A DNA stretch of 64,000 bases from Citrobacter freundii. GTDB lineage: Bacteria > Pseudomonadota > Gammaproteobacteria > Enterobacterales > Enterobacteriaceae. Every line of letters starts with the position of its first letter. Position 1 is the stretch's first letter. The stretch covers positions 124,001-188,000 of the forward strand of contig NZ_JAALBX010000008.1 of NCBI RefSeq assembly GCF_011077955.1. The letters run 5' to 3'. A model generated the notes under the pieces. It was not told the DNA's origin. It did not search any database and worked only from the letters and a program-made list of their open reading frames with translations. Below, piece by piece: positions 18,799-28,712 of the stretch. Position numbers and translations under genes: made by a program.

Positions 18799-20385
18799 AT
18801 GAATGACAGTACGATGTTTTTCTGGCTGCTGGGCATACCGCTGGTGGCCGCGCTACTGGCGTTCGCCTGCCGACTGCTCGGCGAGGGCGCGCGCGGGGTG
18901 GTGACGTTGGTTCACTCCCTCGCCATTACCGCGCTGCTGGGCGTAAGCCTGTGGGGCGTGGTGCTGGTGTATGAACACCAGGATTTACTGGCGGCGCACC
19001 AGTGGCTGCATCTTGATAGCTTAAGCGGCCTGTTCCTGGGGCTGCTTGGCGTGGTCGGGTTCTTAACCGGGCTTTACTCCATTGGTTATATGAACCATGA
19101 GGTGAAAAGCGGTGAACTGAGCGTGAAGAGCCTGTGCAATTACTACGGCTTCTTCCATCTGTTTATCTTCACCATGCTGCTGGTGGTAACCAGTAACAAC
19201 TTGATCCTGATGTGGGCGGCTATTGAAGCCACGACGCTCAGCTCAACGTTCCTGGTAGGCCTCTACGGTCAGCGCTCGTCACTGGAAGCGGCCTGGAAGT
19301 ACATCATCATTTGTACCGTCGGGGTGGCGTTTGGCCTCTACGGCACCGTGCTGGTGTATGCCAACGCCGCAGGCGTGCTGCCTAATCCGGGCGACGCTAT
19401 TTTCTGGACCGAGGTGATGAAACACCCTGATCTGCTGGACCCGACGCTGATGCATTTGGCGTTTGTGTTCGTGCTGATTGGTTTTGGCACCAAAATGGGT
19501 ATTTTCCCGATGCACGCCTGGCTGCCGGATGCGCACAGTGAAGCGCCAAGCCCGACCAGTGCGCTGTTATCGGCGGTGCTGCTTAACTGCGCGCTGCTTA
19601 TCATTGTGCGTTACTACATCTTGATAAGCGCAGCGATTGGCCCGCAGTTCCCCAACACGCTGCTGGTTGTTTTCGGCATGTTGTCGGTTGCGGTCTCGGC
19701 GTTCTTTATCCTGGTTCAACGCGACGTGAAGCGCTTGTTGGCTTATTCGAGCGTGGAGAATATGGGGTTAATCGCCGTGGCTATCGGTATCGGTGGGCCG
19801 CTCGGCGTACTGGCCGGGCTGTTGCATACCCTTAACCATAGCCTCGCAAAAGCGCTGTTGTTCTGCGGCTCCGGCAACCTGCTGTTGAAATACGGCACCC
19901 GCGATCTGGATGTGGTACGCGGCATGATGCGCGTCGCGCCGTTTAGCGCCGTGTTGCTTGCGGGCGGTGCGCTGGCGCTTGGCGGGATGCCGCCATTCAA
20001 CGTCTTCCTGAGCGAGTTTATGACCGTGACTGCCGGGCTTGCGGGCGGGCATCTGTTGCTGACCATTGTGTTGCTGCTGCTGCTCACCGTCGTGCTGGGC
20101 GGCCTGATTCGCATGGTTGCCAAAGTGTGCTTTGGCGAAGCGCCCCAGGCCGTGGCGAAAGGGGAGCTTGGGTTATTAACCACACTTCCGCTGCTGATCC
20201 TGCTGGTGCTGATGCTGGTGATGGGCACCCACATTCCCAAACCGGTCACTTACATGCTGGAGCGCGCGTCCACCATTGTGATGAACCAGTCTGATTCACA
20301 ACAGCGCTATTCGTGGCCCTGGGCCACCAGCGACGCGTCGGTAACTGCCGACCGTGCCGCCATAACCAATCGTCAGGAGAAGTAA
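18799..20385 (+). CDS. hyfF: Hydrogenase-4 membrane subunit F (NuoN/M-like)
   Basis: 528 residues. Third antiporter-like subunit: [20 protein letters not shown], then [40 protein letters not shown] and [20 protein letters not shown]. The hydrophilic C-terminal 40 residues (after about 485) are typical of HyfF. It starts 4 bp after hyfE and ends 1 bp before hyfG. Confidence 0.95.
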   Translation: MNDSTMFFWLLGIPLVAALLAFACRLLGEGARGVVTLVHSLAITALLGVSLWGVVLVYEHQDLLAAHQWLHLDSLSGLFLGLLGVVGFLTGLYSIGYMNHEVKSGELSVKSLCNYYGFFHLFIFTMLLVVTSNNLILMWAAIEATTLSSTFLVGLYGQRSSLEAAWKYIIICTVGVAFGLYGTVLVYANAAGVLPNPGDAIFWTEVMKHPDLLDPTLMHLAFVFVLIGFGTKMGIFPMHAWLPDAHSEAPSPTSALLSAVLLNCALLIIVRYYILISAAIGPQFPNTLLVVFGMLSVAVSAFFILVQRDVKRLLAYSSVENMGLIAVAIGIGGPLGVLAGLLHTLNHSLAKALLFCGSGNLLLKYGTRDLDVVRGMMRVAPFSAVLLAGGALALGGMPPFNVFLSEFMTVTAGLAGGHLLLTIVLLLLLTVVLGGLIRMVAKVCFGEAPQAVAKGELGLLTTLPLLILLVLMLVMGTHIPKPVTYMLERASTIVMNQSDSQQRYSWPWATSDASVTADRAAITNRQEK

Positions 20386-20386
20386 C

Positions 20387-22123
20387 GTGAGCTACGAAAA
20401 TTTCGTCAACAATATGCAAAGCAGCGCCAGACGTGGCGTGGGCTATCTGGCGCAAATCCGCCAGAAGTTCCCGTCGGCGGTGCTGGACGAGGAATGGCAA
20501 ACGGCGGATCAGCTCACCATTACGGTTAAAACTGACGCATTGCCCGAAGTAGTGGAGTTTATTTACTACCAGCTTAACGGCTGGCTGCCGGTGCTGTTCG
20601 GCAATGACGAACGCCCGTTAAACGGCCAGTTTGCGGTTTATTATGTGCTGTCGCTGGAAGGCGAAGAGAAGTGCTGGATAACCGTTAAAGCGTATGTCAG
20701 CCCTATTACCCAGGAATATCCGTCCGTCACGCCGCGCGTGCCGGCGGCGGTTTGGGGTGAGCGTGAAGTGCGTGATATGTACGGCCTGAAGCCGGTAGGG
20801 TTGCCGGATGAACGTCGTCTGGTTCTGCCGGACGACTGGCCGGACGATCTCTATCCGCTGCGCAAAGACACTATGGATTACCGTCAGCGCCCAGAGCCTA
20901 CCACCGACACCGAAACCTATCCGTTCGTCAACGAAGCTACCGGGGAAACCCGCGTGGTGCCGATTGGCCCGCTGCACATCACCTCCGACGAACCGGGCCA
21001 CTTCCGCCTGTTCGTTGATGGCGAGCGAATTGTCGATGCCGACTACCGCCTTTTTTATGTCCACCGCGGCATGGAAAAACTGGCGGAAACCCGCATGGGC
21101 TATAACGAAGTGACCTTTTTGTCTGACCGCGTGTGCGGCATTTGCGGCTTTACCCATAGCGTTGCTTACGCCACGTCGGTGGAGAATGCGCTGGGGATTT
21201 ATGTCCCACAACGCGCCCATACCATCCGCAGTATTTTGCTGGAAGTGGAGCGCTTGCACAGCCACCTGCTGAACATTGGTCTGAGCAGTCACTTTGTCGG
21301 CTTCGATACCGGCTTTATGCAATTCTTCCGCGTCAGGGAGAAATCCATGACCATGGCGGAACTGCTGACCGGGGCGCGTAAAACCTACGGCATGAACCTG
21401 ATTGGCGGCGTGCGTCGCGATATCAATAAAACCCAGCGTCTGAACACCCTGAAACTGGTGCGCGAAATGCGTGTCGAGTTCCAGAATCTGGTGGATATGC
21501 TGCTGAATACGCCGAACATTGAACAGCGTACCGTTGGCGTTGGCGTACTGGATCGCAAAGTCGCCCGCGATCACAGCCCGGTAGGGCCGATGATCCGCGC
21601 CAGCGGCTTTGCTCGCGATGTGCGTTTCGACCACCCGTTCGCCGATTACGGCAATCTGCCAAAAACCCTGTTCACGATGGACGGCGGCGATGTGTTCTCC
21701 CGCGTGATGGTACGTGTGAAAGAGGTGTTCGACTCGCTGGCGATGATTGAATACGCGCTGGATAATCTGCCTGATGGCGACATTCTTACCGAAGGCTTCA
21801 CCTACAAACCGCACAAATTCGCGCTGGGCTATACCGAAGCGCCGCGCGGTGAAGATATTCACTGGAGCATGCTCGGCGATAACCAGAAACTCTACCGCTG
21901 GCGCTGCCGCGCGGCGACCTACGCCAACTGGCCGGTGCTGCGCTATATGCTGCAGGGCAATACTATCTCCGACGCGCCGCTGATTATCGGCAGCCTTGAC
22001 CCTTGTTACTCCTGTACCGACCGCGTCACGCTGGTGGATGTGCGTAAACGCAGCGTTAAAACCGTGCCGTACCAGGAGATTGAACGTTACGGGATTGAGC
22101 GCACCCAGTCGCCGCTCAAGTGA
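20387..22123 (+). CDS. hyfG: Hydrogenase-4 large subunit G ([NiFe] catalytic, NuoCD-like fusion)
   Basis: 578 residues with a GTG start. Residues about 1-190 are the NuoC/30-kDa-like domain (PSVTPRVPAAVWGEREVRDM) and the rest is the NuoD/HycE-like large subunit. The four nickel ligands are seen as C250/C253 (RVCGICGF) and C540/C543 (DPCYSCTDR). The residues after the last Cys pair (to SPLK) form the C-terminal extension removed by a HycI-type protease, which is encoded at the end of this operon. It evolves H2 using electrons from formate. Confidence 0.96.
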   Translation: MSYENFVNNMQSSARRGVGYLAQIRQKFPSAVLDEEWQTADQLTITVKTDALPEVVEFIYYQLNGWLPVLFGNDERPLNGQFAVYYVLSLEGEEKCWITVKAYVSPITQEYPSVTPRVPAAVWGEREVRDMYGLKPVGLPDERRLVLPDDWPDDLYPLRKDTMDYRQRPEPTTDTETYPFVNEATGETRVVPIGPLHITSDEPGHFRLFVDGERIVDADYRLFYVHRGMEKLAETRMGYNEVTFLSDRVCGICGFTHSVAYATSVENALGIYVPQRAHTIRSILLEVERLHSHLLNIGLSSHFVGFDTGFMQFFRVREKSMTMAELLTGARKTYGMNLIGGVRRDINKTQRLNTLKLVREMRVEFQNLVDMLLNTPNIEQRTVGVGVLDRKVARDHSPVGPMIRASGFARDVRFDHPFADYGNLPKTLFTMDGGDVFSRVMVRVKEVFDSLAMIEYALDNLPDGDILTEGFTYKPHKFALGYTEAPRGEDIHWSMLGDNQKLYRWRCRAATYANWPVLRYMLQGNTISDAPLIIGSLDPCYSCTDRVTLVDVRKRSVKTVPYQEIERYGIERTQSPLK

Positions 22124-22133
22124 GGACTAAACG

Positions 22134-22685
22134 ATGTTGAAACTGTTTAAAACCATCCTCAAAACGGGCGAAGCCACGGTTAAGTACCCGTTTAAACCGC
22201 TGGAAGTCTGCCCTGGCTTTCGCGGTAAACCGGTGTATGACGCCGAGCAGTGCATTGCCTGCGGCGCCTGTACGGTAGCCTGCCCGGCGAATGCGTTGAC
22301 CATGGAAACCAATACCACCACCGGCGAACGGGTGTGGCAGATTTTTTATGGCCGCTGCATTTTCTGCGCCCGCTGTGAAGAAGTGTGCCCAACCCGCGCG
22401 ATTGTGCTGTCTGAAGAGTTTGAACTGGCGGTAACCCGCAAAGCCGATCTCTACACCACGGCGACTTTTGCACTGCACAACTGCCCGCAGTGCAACCAGC
22501 CATTTACTACCAAGAAAGCGCTGGCGTTGACCCTGGATCTGTTGGCGCAATCCAGCGGCGATCCTGACACCGTTGAGGCCTTGCGCGAAGTGTACGAGTG
22601 CTGCCCGGGTTGCCGTCAAAAATACAACCTGAGCACCAATGGTTCGCTGCGTATGCGCCAGATTGCTGTGGGAGGAAAATCATGA
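22134..22685 (+). CDS. hyfH: Hydrogenase-4 component H, two-cluster ferredoxin
   Basis: 183 residues. HycF/NuoI-like subunit with two [4Fe-4S] motifs ([16 protein letters not shown] and [16 protein letters not shown]). The C-terminal half carries two further Cys pairs (CPQCNQPF and CCPGC), which may bind zinc. It bridges the electron path between HyfA and the small subunit HyfI. It overlaps hyfI by 4 bp. Confidence 0.95.
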   Translation: MLKLFKTILKTGEATVKYPFKPLEVCPGFRGKPVYDAEQCIACGACTVACPANALTMETNTTTGERVWQIFYGRCIFCARCEEVCPTRAIVLSEEFELAVTRKADLYTTATFALHNCPQCNQPFTTKKALALTLDLLAQSSGDPDTVEALREVYECCPGCRQKYNLSTNGSLRMRQIAVGGKS

Positions 22686-23476
22686 GCCTGCCGGAAATTA
22701 AGGTCAATCATCATGTCAGCCAGCCTATCCAGCTGGATGAGCAGGCGGCGAAGCATAAAAGCACGCTGCTTAAAGATATCCAGCGTTCCGCCTACGTTTA
22801 CCGCGTGGACTGCGGCGGCTGCAACGGCTGTGAAATCGAGATTTTCTCTGCGATTACGCCCCTGTTCGATGCCGAACGCTTCGGTATCAAAGTCGTCGCC
22901 TCGCCGCGTCATGCCGATATTCTCCTCTTTACCGGCGCGGTCACCCGCGCCATGCGTGTCCCGGCGTTGCGCGCTTATGAATCTGCGCCGGACCCTAAAA
23001 TCTGTATTTCCTATGGCGCATGCGGGTGCGGCGGCGGGATTTTCCATGACCTCTATTGCGTCTGGAGCGGCAGCGAGTCTATCGTGCCGATCGACGTGTG
23101 GATCCCGGGATGCCCGCCGACGCCTGCCGCCACGCTGTACGGTTTTGCGGTTGCGCTGGGGTTGCTCGATCAGAAACTGAAAGGCGAGCAGCATATTGAA
23201 GCCATCGGTGAAAAAGCGGCGCTTATTCTGCCTGAAGTGCCGCTGGCGACCCGCGTAATGATTGAGCGTGAAGCCCGCCGCATGGGCGGTTACTGGCAAG
23301 GGCGGCTTATCAGCGATGAGTTTTTAAAACGTCTGCACGGTGCGTCAGTCAGTGATGTGGCGCCGCGCTTGTCCCAGTGGCTGAATGAAGAAAACGATCC
23401 GCGCCTGCGCGAAATCGTCCAGCGTCTGGCCGGGTTGCTGCAACAAGGCGCCCAGCCGGGAGGCCATCATGGCTAA
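22682..23476 (+). CDS. hyfI: Hydrogenase-4 small subunit I (NuoB-like)
   Basis: 264 residues from the ATG at 22682. HycG/NuoB family small subunit holding the proximal [4Fe-4S] cluster next to the NiFe site: [20 protein letters not shown], then [19 protein letters not shown] and [20 protein letters not shown]. It is slightly longer than E. coli HyfI (252), with extra residues at the C-terminus that end in a GGHHG tail overlapping hyfJ by 8 bp. Confidence 0.95.
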   Translation: MSLPEIKVNHHVSQPIQLDEQAAKHKSTLLKDIQRSAYVYRVDCGGCNGCEIEIFSAITPLFDAERFGIKVVASPRHADILLFTGAVTRAMRVPALRAYESAPDPKICISYGACGCGGGIFHDLYCVWSGSESIVPIDVWIPGCPPTPAATLYGFAVALGLLDQKLKGEQHIEAIGEKAALILPEVPLATRVMIEREARRMGGYWQGRLISDEFLKRLHGASVSDVAPRLSQWLNEENDPRLREIVQRLAGLLQQGAQPGGHHG

Positions 23477-23885
23477 TACTCGCCCGCCGGAAGTGGTGTT
23501 CTGGTCTTTGCGCCAGAAATTTGTCGACAGCGATGATGATGTGCCGGAAGAAGCGCAGCAAGTGATGTATTACTCGCTGGCGATAGGCCATCACGTCGGC
23601 ATGATTGACTGCCTGAAAACGGAACTGGTTTGCCCGCTTGAGCAATATCAGCAGTGGCTTGAGCTTCTGCCGGAAGGGGAAGCCAGACGCAAGTTGCAGG
23701 GGCTGTTGACCTTTGGGGAAATCACCATTGATTCGACCCATACGTCGCTGCTGGCAAACGCCCTGGCACCGCTGCGCGACGAAGCGCAAGAGCCGTTTAA
23801 TCACTGGAGCGCTACGCTTATTCGCCTGATGGGCGAAATTGTGCGTGAGCCTGCCATCTACCTGATTGTGAAGAGGAAACCATGA
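23469..23885 (+). CDS. hyfJ: Hydrogenase-4 assembly/processing protein J (HycH-like)
   Basis: 138 residues from the ATG at 23469 (E. coli HyfJ 137). Soluble HycH-family protein needed for formate hydrogenlyase assembly, with exact biochemistry unknown. Typical sequence: [38 protein letters not shown] and [18 protein letters not shown]. It overlaps both hyfI and the following protease gene. Confidence 0.93.
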   Translation: MANTRPPEVVFWSLRQKFVDSDDDVPEEAQQVMYYSLAIGHHVGMIDCLKTELVCPLEQYQQWLELLPEGEARRKLQGLLTFGEITIDSTHTSLLANALAPLRDEAQEPFNHWSATLIRLMGEIVREPAIYLIVKRKP

Positions 23886-24376
23886 ATCCTTCAGAAATCA
23901 ACGGTGTCGTGTTAACCGTCGGTAACAGCATGATGGGCGATGATGGCGCGGGGCCGATGCTTGGCGAGAAAATGCTTCGGGATCCGGTCTCCGGCTGGAC
24001 GGTCGTCAACGGCGGTTCTGCGCCGGAAAACGTCGTTCATCAGGTGCGCGCGCTGAACCCATCGCGGGTGGTGGTGGTGGATGCGACAGATATGGGCCTG
24101 AGTCCGGGCGAAATCCGGGTGGTGGATCCCAACGATATCGCCGACATGTTTATTGTCAGTACCCATACCATGCCGCTGACGTTTCTTATCGATAGCCTGA
24201 AAGCCGATATTGCGGAAGTGACGTTTATCGGTATCCAGCCGGATATCGTGGCGTTTTACTTTCCGGTCACGCCATCGGTGTGTGACGCAGTAGAGCGGTT
24301 ATACCAGCACCTGGAAAACTGGCAGGGTCCAGAAGCCATTGAGGCGTTGGTGGTAGAGGCGTCGGAAGAAATATAA
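23882..24376 (+). CDS. hycI: Hydrogenase maturation endopeptidase (HycI family)
   Basis: 164 residues. Nickel-dependent protease that removes the C-terminal peptide of the hydrogenase large subunit after NiFe insertion. The three metal ligands of HycI are present as D21 (VGNSMMGDDGAG), D67 (VVVVDATDMGLSPGEIRV) and H95 (VSTHTMP). In E. coli the hyf operon has no such gene and hycI belongs to the hyc operon. Here it is the last gene of the hyf operon (ATGA overlap with hyfJ), so HyfG processing is self-contained. Confidence 0.94.
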   Translation: MNPSEINGVVLTVGNSMMGDDGAGPMLGEKMLRDPVSGWTVVNGGSAPENVVHQVRALNPSRVVVVDATDMGLSPGEIRVVDPNDIADMFIVSTHTMPLTFLIDSLKADIAEVTFIGIQPDIVAFYFPVTPSVCDAVERLYQHLENWQGPEAIEALVVEASEEI

Positions 24377-24394
24377 GGCGCCTTCAGATGAGCA

Positions 24395-24430
24395 CAACGC
24401 CGGGGTAATATGCCCCGGCGTTGTTGTTTT
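24395..24430. terminator. Bidirectional terminator between hycI and hyfR
   Basis: An 11-bp perfect stem CAACGCCGGGG (24395-24405) / CCCCGGCGTTG (24413-24423) with loop TAATATG and a T-rich tail on the plus strand lies between convergent genes. Confidence 0.85.
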
Positions 24431-24443
24431 ACCGACTGCTGAG

Positions 24444-26465
24444 TCAAATTTCTCGTGCGGATATCCCAAGACGCTGCATGCGTGACAGGAGCGTACTGCG
24501 TTTTAACCCCAGCCGCGCCGCCGCGCCGCGAGGCCCCGCGACAATACCGTTTGTTTCCCGCAGAACCTGAATAATCCGCTCGCGCTCGGCGTCGTCATGC
24601 TCCGGCACTGGCGGGGTTATCATCGCAGGCGTTGGACGCGATGCGCGCACCGGGGCGGGCGGTTCAGAAGGCAAATAGTGGCGCAGTTTCTCGATAGGCA
24701 GATGTAGCGTATTTCCCTGGCTTAAGATAACCGCCCGTTCAATCATATTTTCCAGTTCGCGCACGTTGCCAGGCCAGGGTAATTGGCTTAACAGACGCAT
24801 ACCTTCGGCAGAAATGCTGTCGATGGTGCGGTTCATACGGCGCGATATTTTCTGAGTGAAATGTTTGGCGAGTAACGGAATATCTTCGGGGCGCTCGCGC
24901 AGTGGCGGGATCAGGATCGGAAACACGTTTAACCGATAATAGAGATCGCTACGGAATTCGCGATCGAGCGATTTCTGGTGCAGATCCTGGTTGGTGGCAG
25001 CAATAAGCCGCACGTTTATCGGGATCACGCGGTTGCTGCCCAAGCGCTCAATTTCCCTTTCCTGCAGTACTCGCAGGAGCTTTGGCTGCAACTCAAGGGG
25101 CATATCGCCCACTTCATCAAGGAACAGCGACCCGCCCTCGGCGTGTTCGAAACGACCAATATGCGTTGAGGTCGCGCCGGTAAAAGCGCCTTTTTCATGA
25201 CCAAACAGATCGCTTTCAATCAGCGTGGCGGGAATGGCAGCGCAGTTCATTTTGACCATCCGATGGCCCTTGCGCTGGCTTAAATTATGAATAGCGCGCG
25301 CCACCAGCTCTTTACCCGTCCCCGTTTCGCCGAGGATAAGCACCGTGCAGTCGCTTTGCGCCACCATCTCGATTTGGGTGATAACCTCTTTCATCGCCTG
25401 GCTTTGATAGATTATCTCGCTGAAATGCTCTTCGCTGGTAATCTGCTCGTTAAGCCAGATGTTCTCGATTTCCAGGGTTTCTTTCAGGCGGTTAATCACG
25501 CTGTAGGCGCTGGCGTTATCCACGGCAATACTGATGCGCGCCGCGATTTGCTGCAATAAGTGCAGGTGGCTGCCCTGAAACATTCCGCCGCTGCGATGGG
25601 CCAGAATCAGGACGCCTTGCGGTTCATGACCAAACTGTAAAGGCAGCAGGCAGACATTGCTCAGGCCGTTCCGGGTAGCGCGAATGAGCAGGGCGTCTTG
25701 CTGGACCTTTTCATCGTCGTGATCAAGTTGCATCACGCTGATCTGCGGCTGCGAGCCGCTTTGGGAGAGCAGCGTATCCTGCATGGCAATGAATTCGCGT
25801 TCGCTGACCAAGGGTGCGCCGGGCGCATACCAGGTGGAGTAGAGGTCAAAACGCGCATGGCGCGAATCGGCGTCCAGCAGGGCCATGCCGATATAATCGA
25901 TGCCGAAAAAACGATGGATCTCTTTAGACACTTCCGACACCAGGGCGTGCATGTCGAGATGGGAAATCACCGAGTTGGTGGTATCGACAAGAATGCGGAA
26001 GTGATCGCGTTCGTCGCGCAATTGCCGACACTCATTTTGCAGCGCTTCCTGCGTCAGTAAATGTTGCAACAACGAGGCGACCGGGGAGCAAAGCTGGCTT
26101 AGCCACAGTTTTGCGCTATCGCTAAACGGTTTTTGCTCCTGAGGGATAAAAAATAATCGACCCAGCGTATTACCTTTGACGGTAAGCGGCTGAATAAACG
26201 CGTCTTTAGGCTCATCCTGAGCGGAGGAAAAGAGAGTATCCTGCTTTGCGACGTTGCCTTCGCTGTTGCAATGCCAGCGGGCGTGCGCAAGCCGTAGTTC
26301 CAGCGCAGCGGGAACATAGGGCAACGCCGGATGGCGGATCAGCGTATGCAGCAAGCCTGGAATATCGCTTTGCAAATAAAGCGCTTGCGATATACGCAGA
26401 ATACTTTCCTGCATTGAAGAAGACGTCGTCACGTTCTCAGAAGCCATTGTCACATTTATCACCAT
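24444..26465 (-). CDS. hyfR: Formate-responsive sigma-54 activator (FhlA/HyfR family)
   Basis: 673 residues, the length of E. coli HyfR (670), and much longer than NorR. Domains: an N-terminal sensor region (about 1-160), a GAF-type domain (about 185-330), an AAA+ domain with Walker A GETGTGKE, the sigma-54 contact loop GAFTGA, Walker B SLFLDEVGD and arginine-rich NVRLIAATNQDLHQ, then a C-terminal Fis-type HTH (AAARLGLKRSTLLSRMQRLG). It should activate the sigma-54 promoters found before hyfA, hydN-fdhF and the formate channel gene. In E. coli hyfR follows hyfJ on the same strand; here it is inverted. Start could also be the ATG at 26447. Confidence 0.92.
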   Translation of the reverse strand: MVINVTMASENVTTSSSMQESILRISQALYLQSDIPGLLHTLIRHPALPYVPAALELRLAHARWHCNSEGNVAKQDTLFSSAQDEPKDAFIQPLTVKGNTLGRLFFIPQEQKPFSDSAKLWLSQLCSPVASLLQHLLTQEALQNECRQLRDERDHFRILVDTTNSVISHLDMHALVSEVSKEIHRFFGIDYIGMALLDADSRHARFDLYSTWYAPGAPLVSEREFIAMQDTLLSQSGSQPQISVMQLDHDDEKVQQDALLIRATRNGLSNVCLLPLQFGHEPQGVLILAHRSGGMFQGSHLHLLQQIAARISIAVDNASAYSVINRLKETLEIENIWLNEQITSEEHFSEIIYQSQAMKEVITQIEMVAQSDCTVLILGETGTGKELVARAIHNLSQRKGHRMVKMNCAAIPATLIESDLFGHEKGAFTGATSTHIGRFEHAEGGSLFLDEVGDMPLELQPKLLRVLQEREIERLGSNRVIPINVRLIAATNQDLHQKSLDREFRSDLYYRLNVFPILIPPLRERPEDIPLLAKHFTQKISRRMNRTIDSISAEGMRLLSQLPWPGNVRELENMIERAVILSQGNTLHLPIEKLRHYLPSEPPAPVRASRPTPAMITPPVPEHDDAERERIIQVLRETNGIVAGPRGAAARLGLKRSTLLSRMQRLGISAREI

Positions 26466-26853
26466 AATGTCAGGTGAAAATAAGCCCGTATATACCCGTC
26501 ATCATTTACGTTGCAAGGCGTAGCGGCATTCGTTACCAGGCTCGTCAGGGTCTTACCCTTTTGATGCCAGCGAAAGCGCATTTCAGGCTCTGTAGCGCTC
26601 ATCCCGCAGCGTGAATTATTTAGGGTATAAATTTCACCATTAAAAAAATTATACCGTCATGACTATTTTTTTTGAACGCGTCATATCAGGTTATTCGTTC
26701 TTATTGTTGATAACGATTATCATTAACAGTTTTTTTATGCGCTTTTGCAGGTTAAATCAAATCGCTAAATCAATAAAAAGCGACTGGTACAGATTATGCA
26801 TAAGTCACGTCTGATGCTGTCTCTATTTTTAATCCGATTTGATGGTGATCAAC
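26466..26853. promoter_or_regulatory. hyfR / formate channel divergent control region with Fur-, sigma-54- and FNR-like sites
   Basis: This 388-bp gene-free, A/T-rich region holds three recognisable sites. A Fur-box-like GATAACGATTATCATTA (26709-26725) differs at few positions from the GATAATGATAATCATTATC consensus. A sigma-54 promoter TGGTACAGATTATGCA (GG 26786-26787, GC 26798-26799) comes next. A perfect FNR palindrome TTGATGGTGATCAA (26839-26852) sits directly against the start codon of the downstream channel gene. No GTCGACA element is evident here, unlike at hyfA and hydN. Confidence 0.6.
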
Positions 26854-27708
26854 ATGAATGACAATAATTTTTTTGATTTGCGTTTGCCGGCGGAAATGGC
26901 AAAAGTGGCAGAACAGGCAGGATGCTATAAAGCGACAAAAAAGAAATCGTTATCTTTTTTTCTGGCAATAACGGCCGGTGTTTTCATAGGTCTGGCATTT
27001 GTATTTTATATCACAGTCATTACTGGTAGTCCGGCGAATGGATTGACGAAACTGGCGGGCGGTTTGTGTTTTGCCATGGGGTTAATTCTGGTGGTAATTT
27101 GCGGCGCGGACCTGTTTACGTCAACGGTGCTGACCGTGGTCGCCAGGGCCAGCGGCTTAATTACCTGGCGGCAATTATTTGCAAACTGGATAATTGTCTA
27201 TATCGGTAATATGGCAGGCGCACTGTTTCTGGTGGCCTTAATCTGTGGCGCTGGCCAGTACATGGCGTCAGGCGGGCAGTGGGGTCTGAGCGTGTTGAGC
27301 ACGGCGGATCACAAACTGCACCATACTTTTTTTGAAGCGGTTTGGCTCGGCACATTGTGTAATTTAATGGTGTGCCTGGCGGTATGGATGAGTTATTCCG
27401 GTCATTCACTCACGGATAAAGTTGTGGCAATGTTATTTCCTGTCGCCATGTTTGTTGCGAGTGGGTTTGAGCACAGTATTGCTAATCTCTTTTTAATCCC
27501 AATGGGTATTGTTATTCGCTATTTTGCGCCGGATACGTTCTGGCATTCAATAGGCATGACTGCCGATCAATTCCCGGCGTTAACCGTTCATGATTTTATT
27601 ATTAATAATTTAATACCGGTCACCATAGGCAATATTATTGGCGGAGGCGTGTTGGTTGGGATCACCTACTGGATAATTTATCTGAGTCCGGCTAATCAAA
27701 AGCACTGA
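26854..27708 (+). CDS. Formate/nitrite channel (FocA/FocB family)
   Basis: 284 residues from the ATG at 26854, which best fits the FocA N-terminus (FFDLRLPAEMAKVAEQAG); a TTG or ATG a few codons upstream is possible. Pentameric inner-membrane formate channel with six helices. The selectivity residues of FocA are present as T89 (GADLFTSTV) and H207 (SGFEHSIAN). It lies where E. coli has focB, next to hyfR, but many stretches (ADHKLHHTF, LPAEMAKVAE) look more FocA-like. It brings formate to the FHL-2 complex. Control appears to combine a sigma-54 promoter with Fur-like and FNR-like boxes. Confidence 0.93.
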   Translation: MNDNNFFDLRLPAEMAKVAEQAGCYKATKKKSLSFFLAITAGVFIGLAFVFYITVITGSPANGLTKLAGGLCFAMGLILVVICGADLFTSTVLTVVARASGLITWRQLFANWIIVYIGNMAGALFLVALICGAGQYMASGGQWGLSVLSTADHKLHHTFFEAVWLGTLCNLMVCLAVWMSYSGHSLTDKVVAMLFPVAMFVASGFEHSIANLFLIPMGIVIRYFAPDTFWHSIGMTADQFPALTVHDFIINNLIPVTIGNIIGGGVLVGITYWIIYLSPANQKH

Positions 27709-28132
27709 ATAAAAGCATCAATTATGTGCAGACAAAAATGTTGTACAAAATGGCAGCAATTTTGTCGCGTTTCGTTTATTACGCTTTTTTATCAGGAGAC
27801 CGTCACATCGCTTTTGTGATCGATGGCAGAAAAAACGCACACCGCTGAGTCATAAAAAAACATCCTGACGGCCCTGTGGCCACCTATCGGAACGTTCCGT
27901 TTCGACGGTTTTCTGCGCGCGGCCGTCAGGCAAATTTATCGAGAAAAATGTTCGACACTTCTGTCGACACGGTCTTTTTCGATACATAACGTAGAGGGGA
28001 GACAAAATAACTGTATGTATTTAAAGATAAATAAAATTGGTTATGACATGGCACGTTGTTTGCTAATCAGGTGATGCAATGTGAGTGACCGGCTTTGCCC
28101 GGTTAACAATAATGAGACTCAGGAGTGAGCTG
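27709..28132 (+). promoter_or_regulatory. hydN-fdhF control region: GTCGACAC elements, inverted repeat and sigma-54 promoter
   Basis: This 424-bp region has no gene. A 10-bp inverted repeat CCTGACGGCC (27864-27873) / GGCCGTCAGG (27921-27930) encloses a perfect palindrome CGGAACGTTCCG (27888-27899). Then GTTCGACAC (27950-27958) and TGTCGACAC (27962-27970) match the element upstream of hyfA. A consensus -24/-12 promoter TGGCACGTTGTTTGC has GG at 28050-28051 and GC at 28062-28063, 70 bp before hydN. The arrangement fits activation by the HyfR/FhlA-type protein. Confidence 0.65.
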
Positions 28133-28684
28133 ATGAACCGGTTCATCTTTGCGGATTCCAATAAATGTATTGGCTGCCGGACGTGTGAAGTTGCTTGTGT
28201 AATGGCACACGGAGACGGCGATATCGCGCAGATAACGCAGTATCAGTTTTCACCACGCATACATGTGGTGAAAGGCTTTAGTGTCAGTACGGCGGTAGTA
28301 TGCCGTCAGTGTGAAGACGCCCCTTGCGCGACGGTGTGCCCTAACGCCGCTATCACGCGTAAGAACGACTTCATTTATGTCGATCAACAAAAGTGTATTG
28401 GCTGCAAAACCTGCGTGGTGGCATGCCCTTACGGCACCATGGAAGTGGTGACCCGTGTGGCGGTCAGCGAGGGTCATGCATTAAGCGCAGGCGTCAATAC
28501 GCGCGCCCAGGCCAATAAATGCGATTTGTGCCATACCCGCGATATCGGTCCTGCCTGTGTAGAGGTGTGCCCGACAAAAGCGCTGGTGGTGATGGACAGA
28601 AACGCCATCGATCAGATGGTGCAGGAAAAACGCCGCCGTGCGGCGCTCGATACGTCAGTTTCAGGATCCTTCTTAAACTTTTGA
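28133..28684 (+). CDS. hydN: HydN-type 4Fe-4S electron-transfer protein
   Basis: 183 residues from the ATG at 28133 (AGGAGTGAGC upstream). Four [4Fe-4S] motifs: CIGCRTCEVAC, CRQCEDAPCATVCP, CIGCKTCVVACPYG and CDLCHTRDIGPACVEVCP. Sequence and length follow E. coli HydN (175) more closely than HycB/HyfA. It precedes fdhF with a 28-bp gap, so it is probably the direct electron acceptor or assembly partner of this formate dehydrogenase. In E. coli hydN is with hypF, away from fdhF. Confidence 0.92.
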   Translation: MNRFIFADSNKCIGCRTCEVACVMAHGDGDIAQITQYQFSPRIHVVKGFSVSTAVVCRQCEDAPCATVCPNAAITRKNDFIYVDQQKCIGCKTCVVACPYGTMEVVTRVAVSEGHALSAGVNTRAQANKCDLCHTRDIGPACVEVCPTKALVVMDRNAIDQMVQEKRRRAALDTSVSGSFLNF

Positions 28685-28712
28685 CTCCCTGGTCAGGGGA
28701 AAAGGTTACGCA

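Noticed and set aside
20618-21862. Long antisense reading frame opposite hyfG (414 codons)
   Set aside because: Shadow of the hydrogenase large subunit, with no recognisable domain.
24444-26465. This activator could be the missing NorR
   Set aside because: At 673 residues it is far longer than NorR (about 505), has an extra N-terminal sensor region and matches HyfR/FhlA through the whole C-terminal part, and it lies beside the hyf operon.
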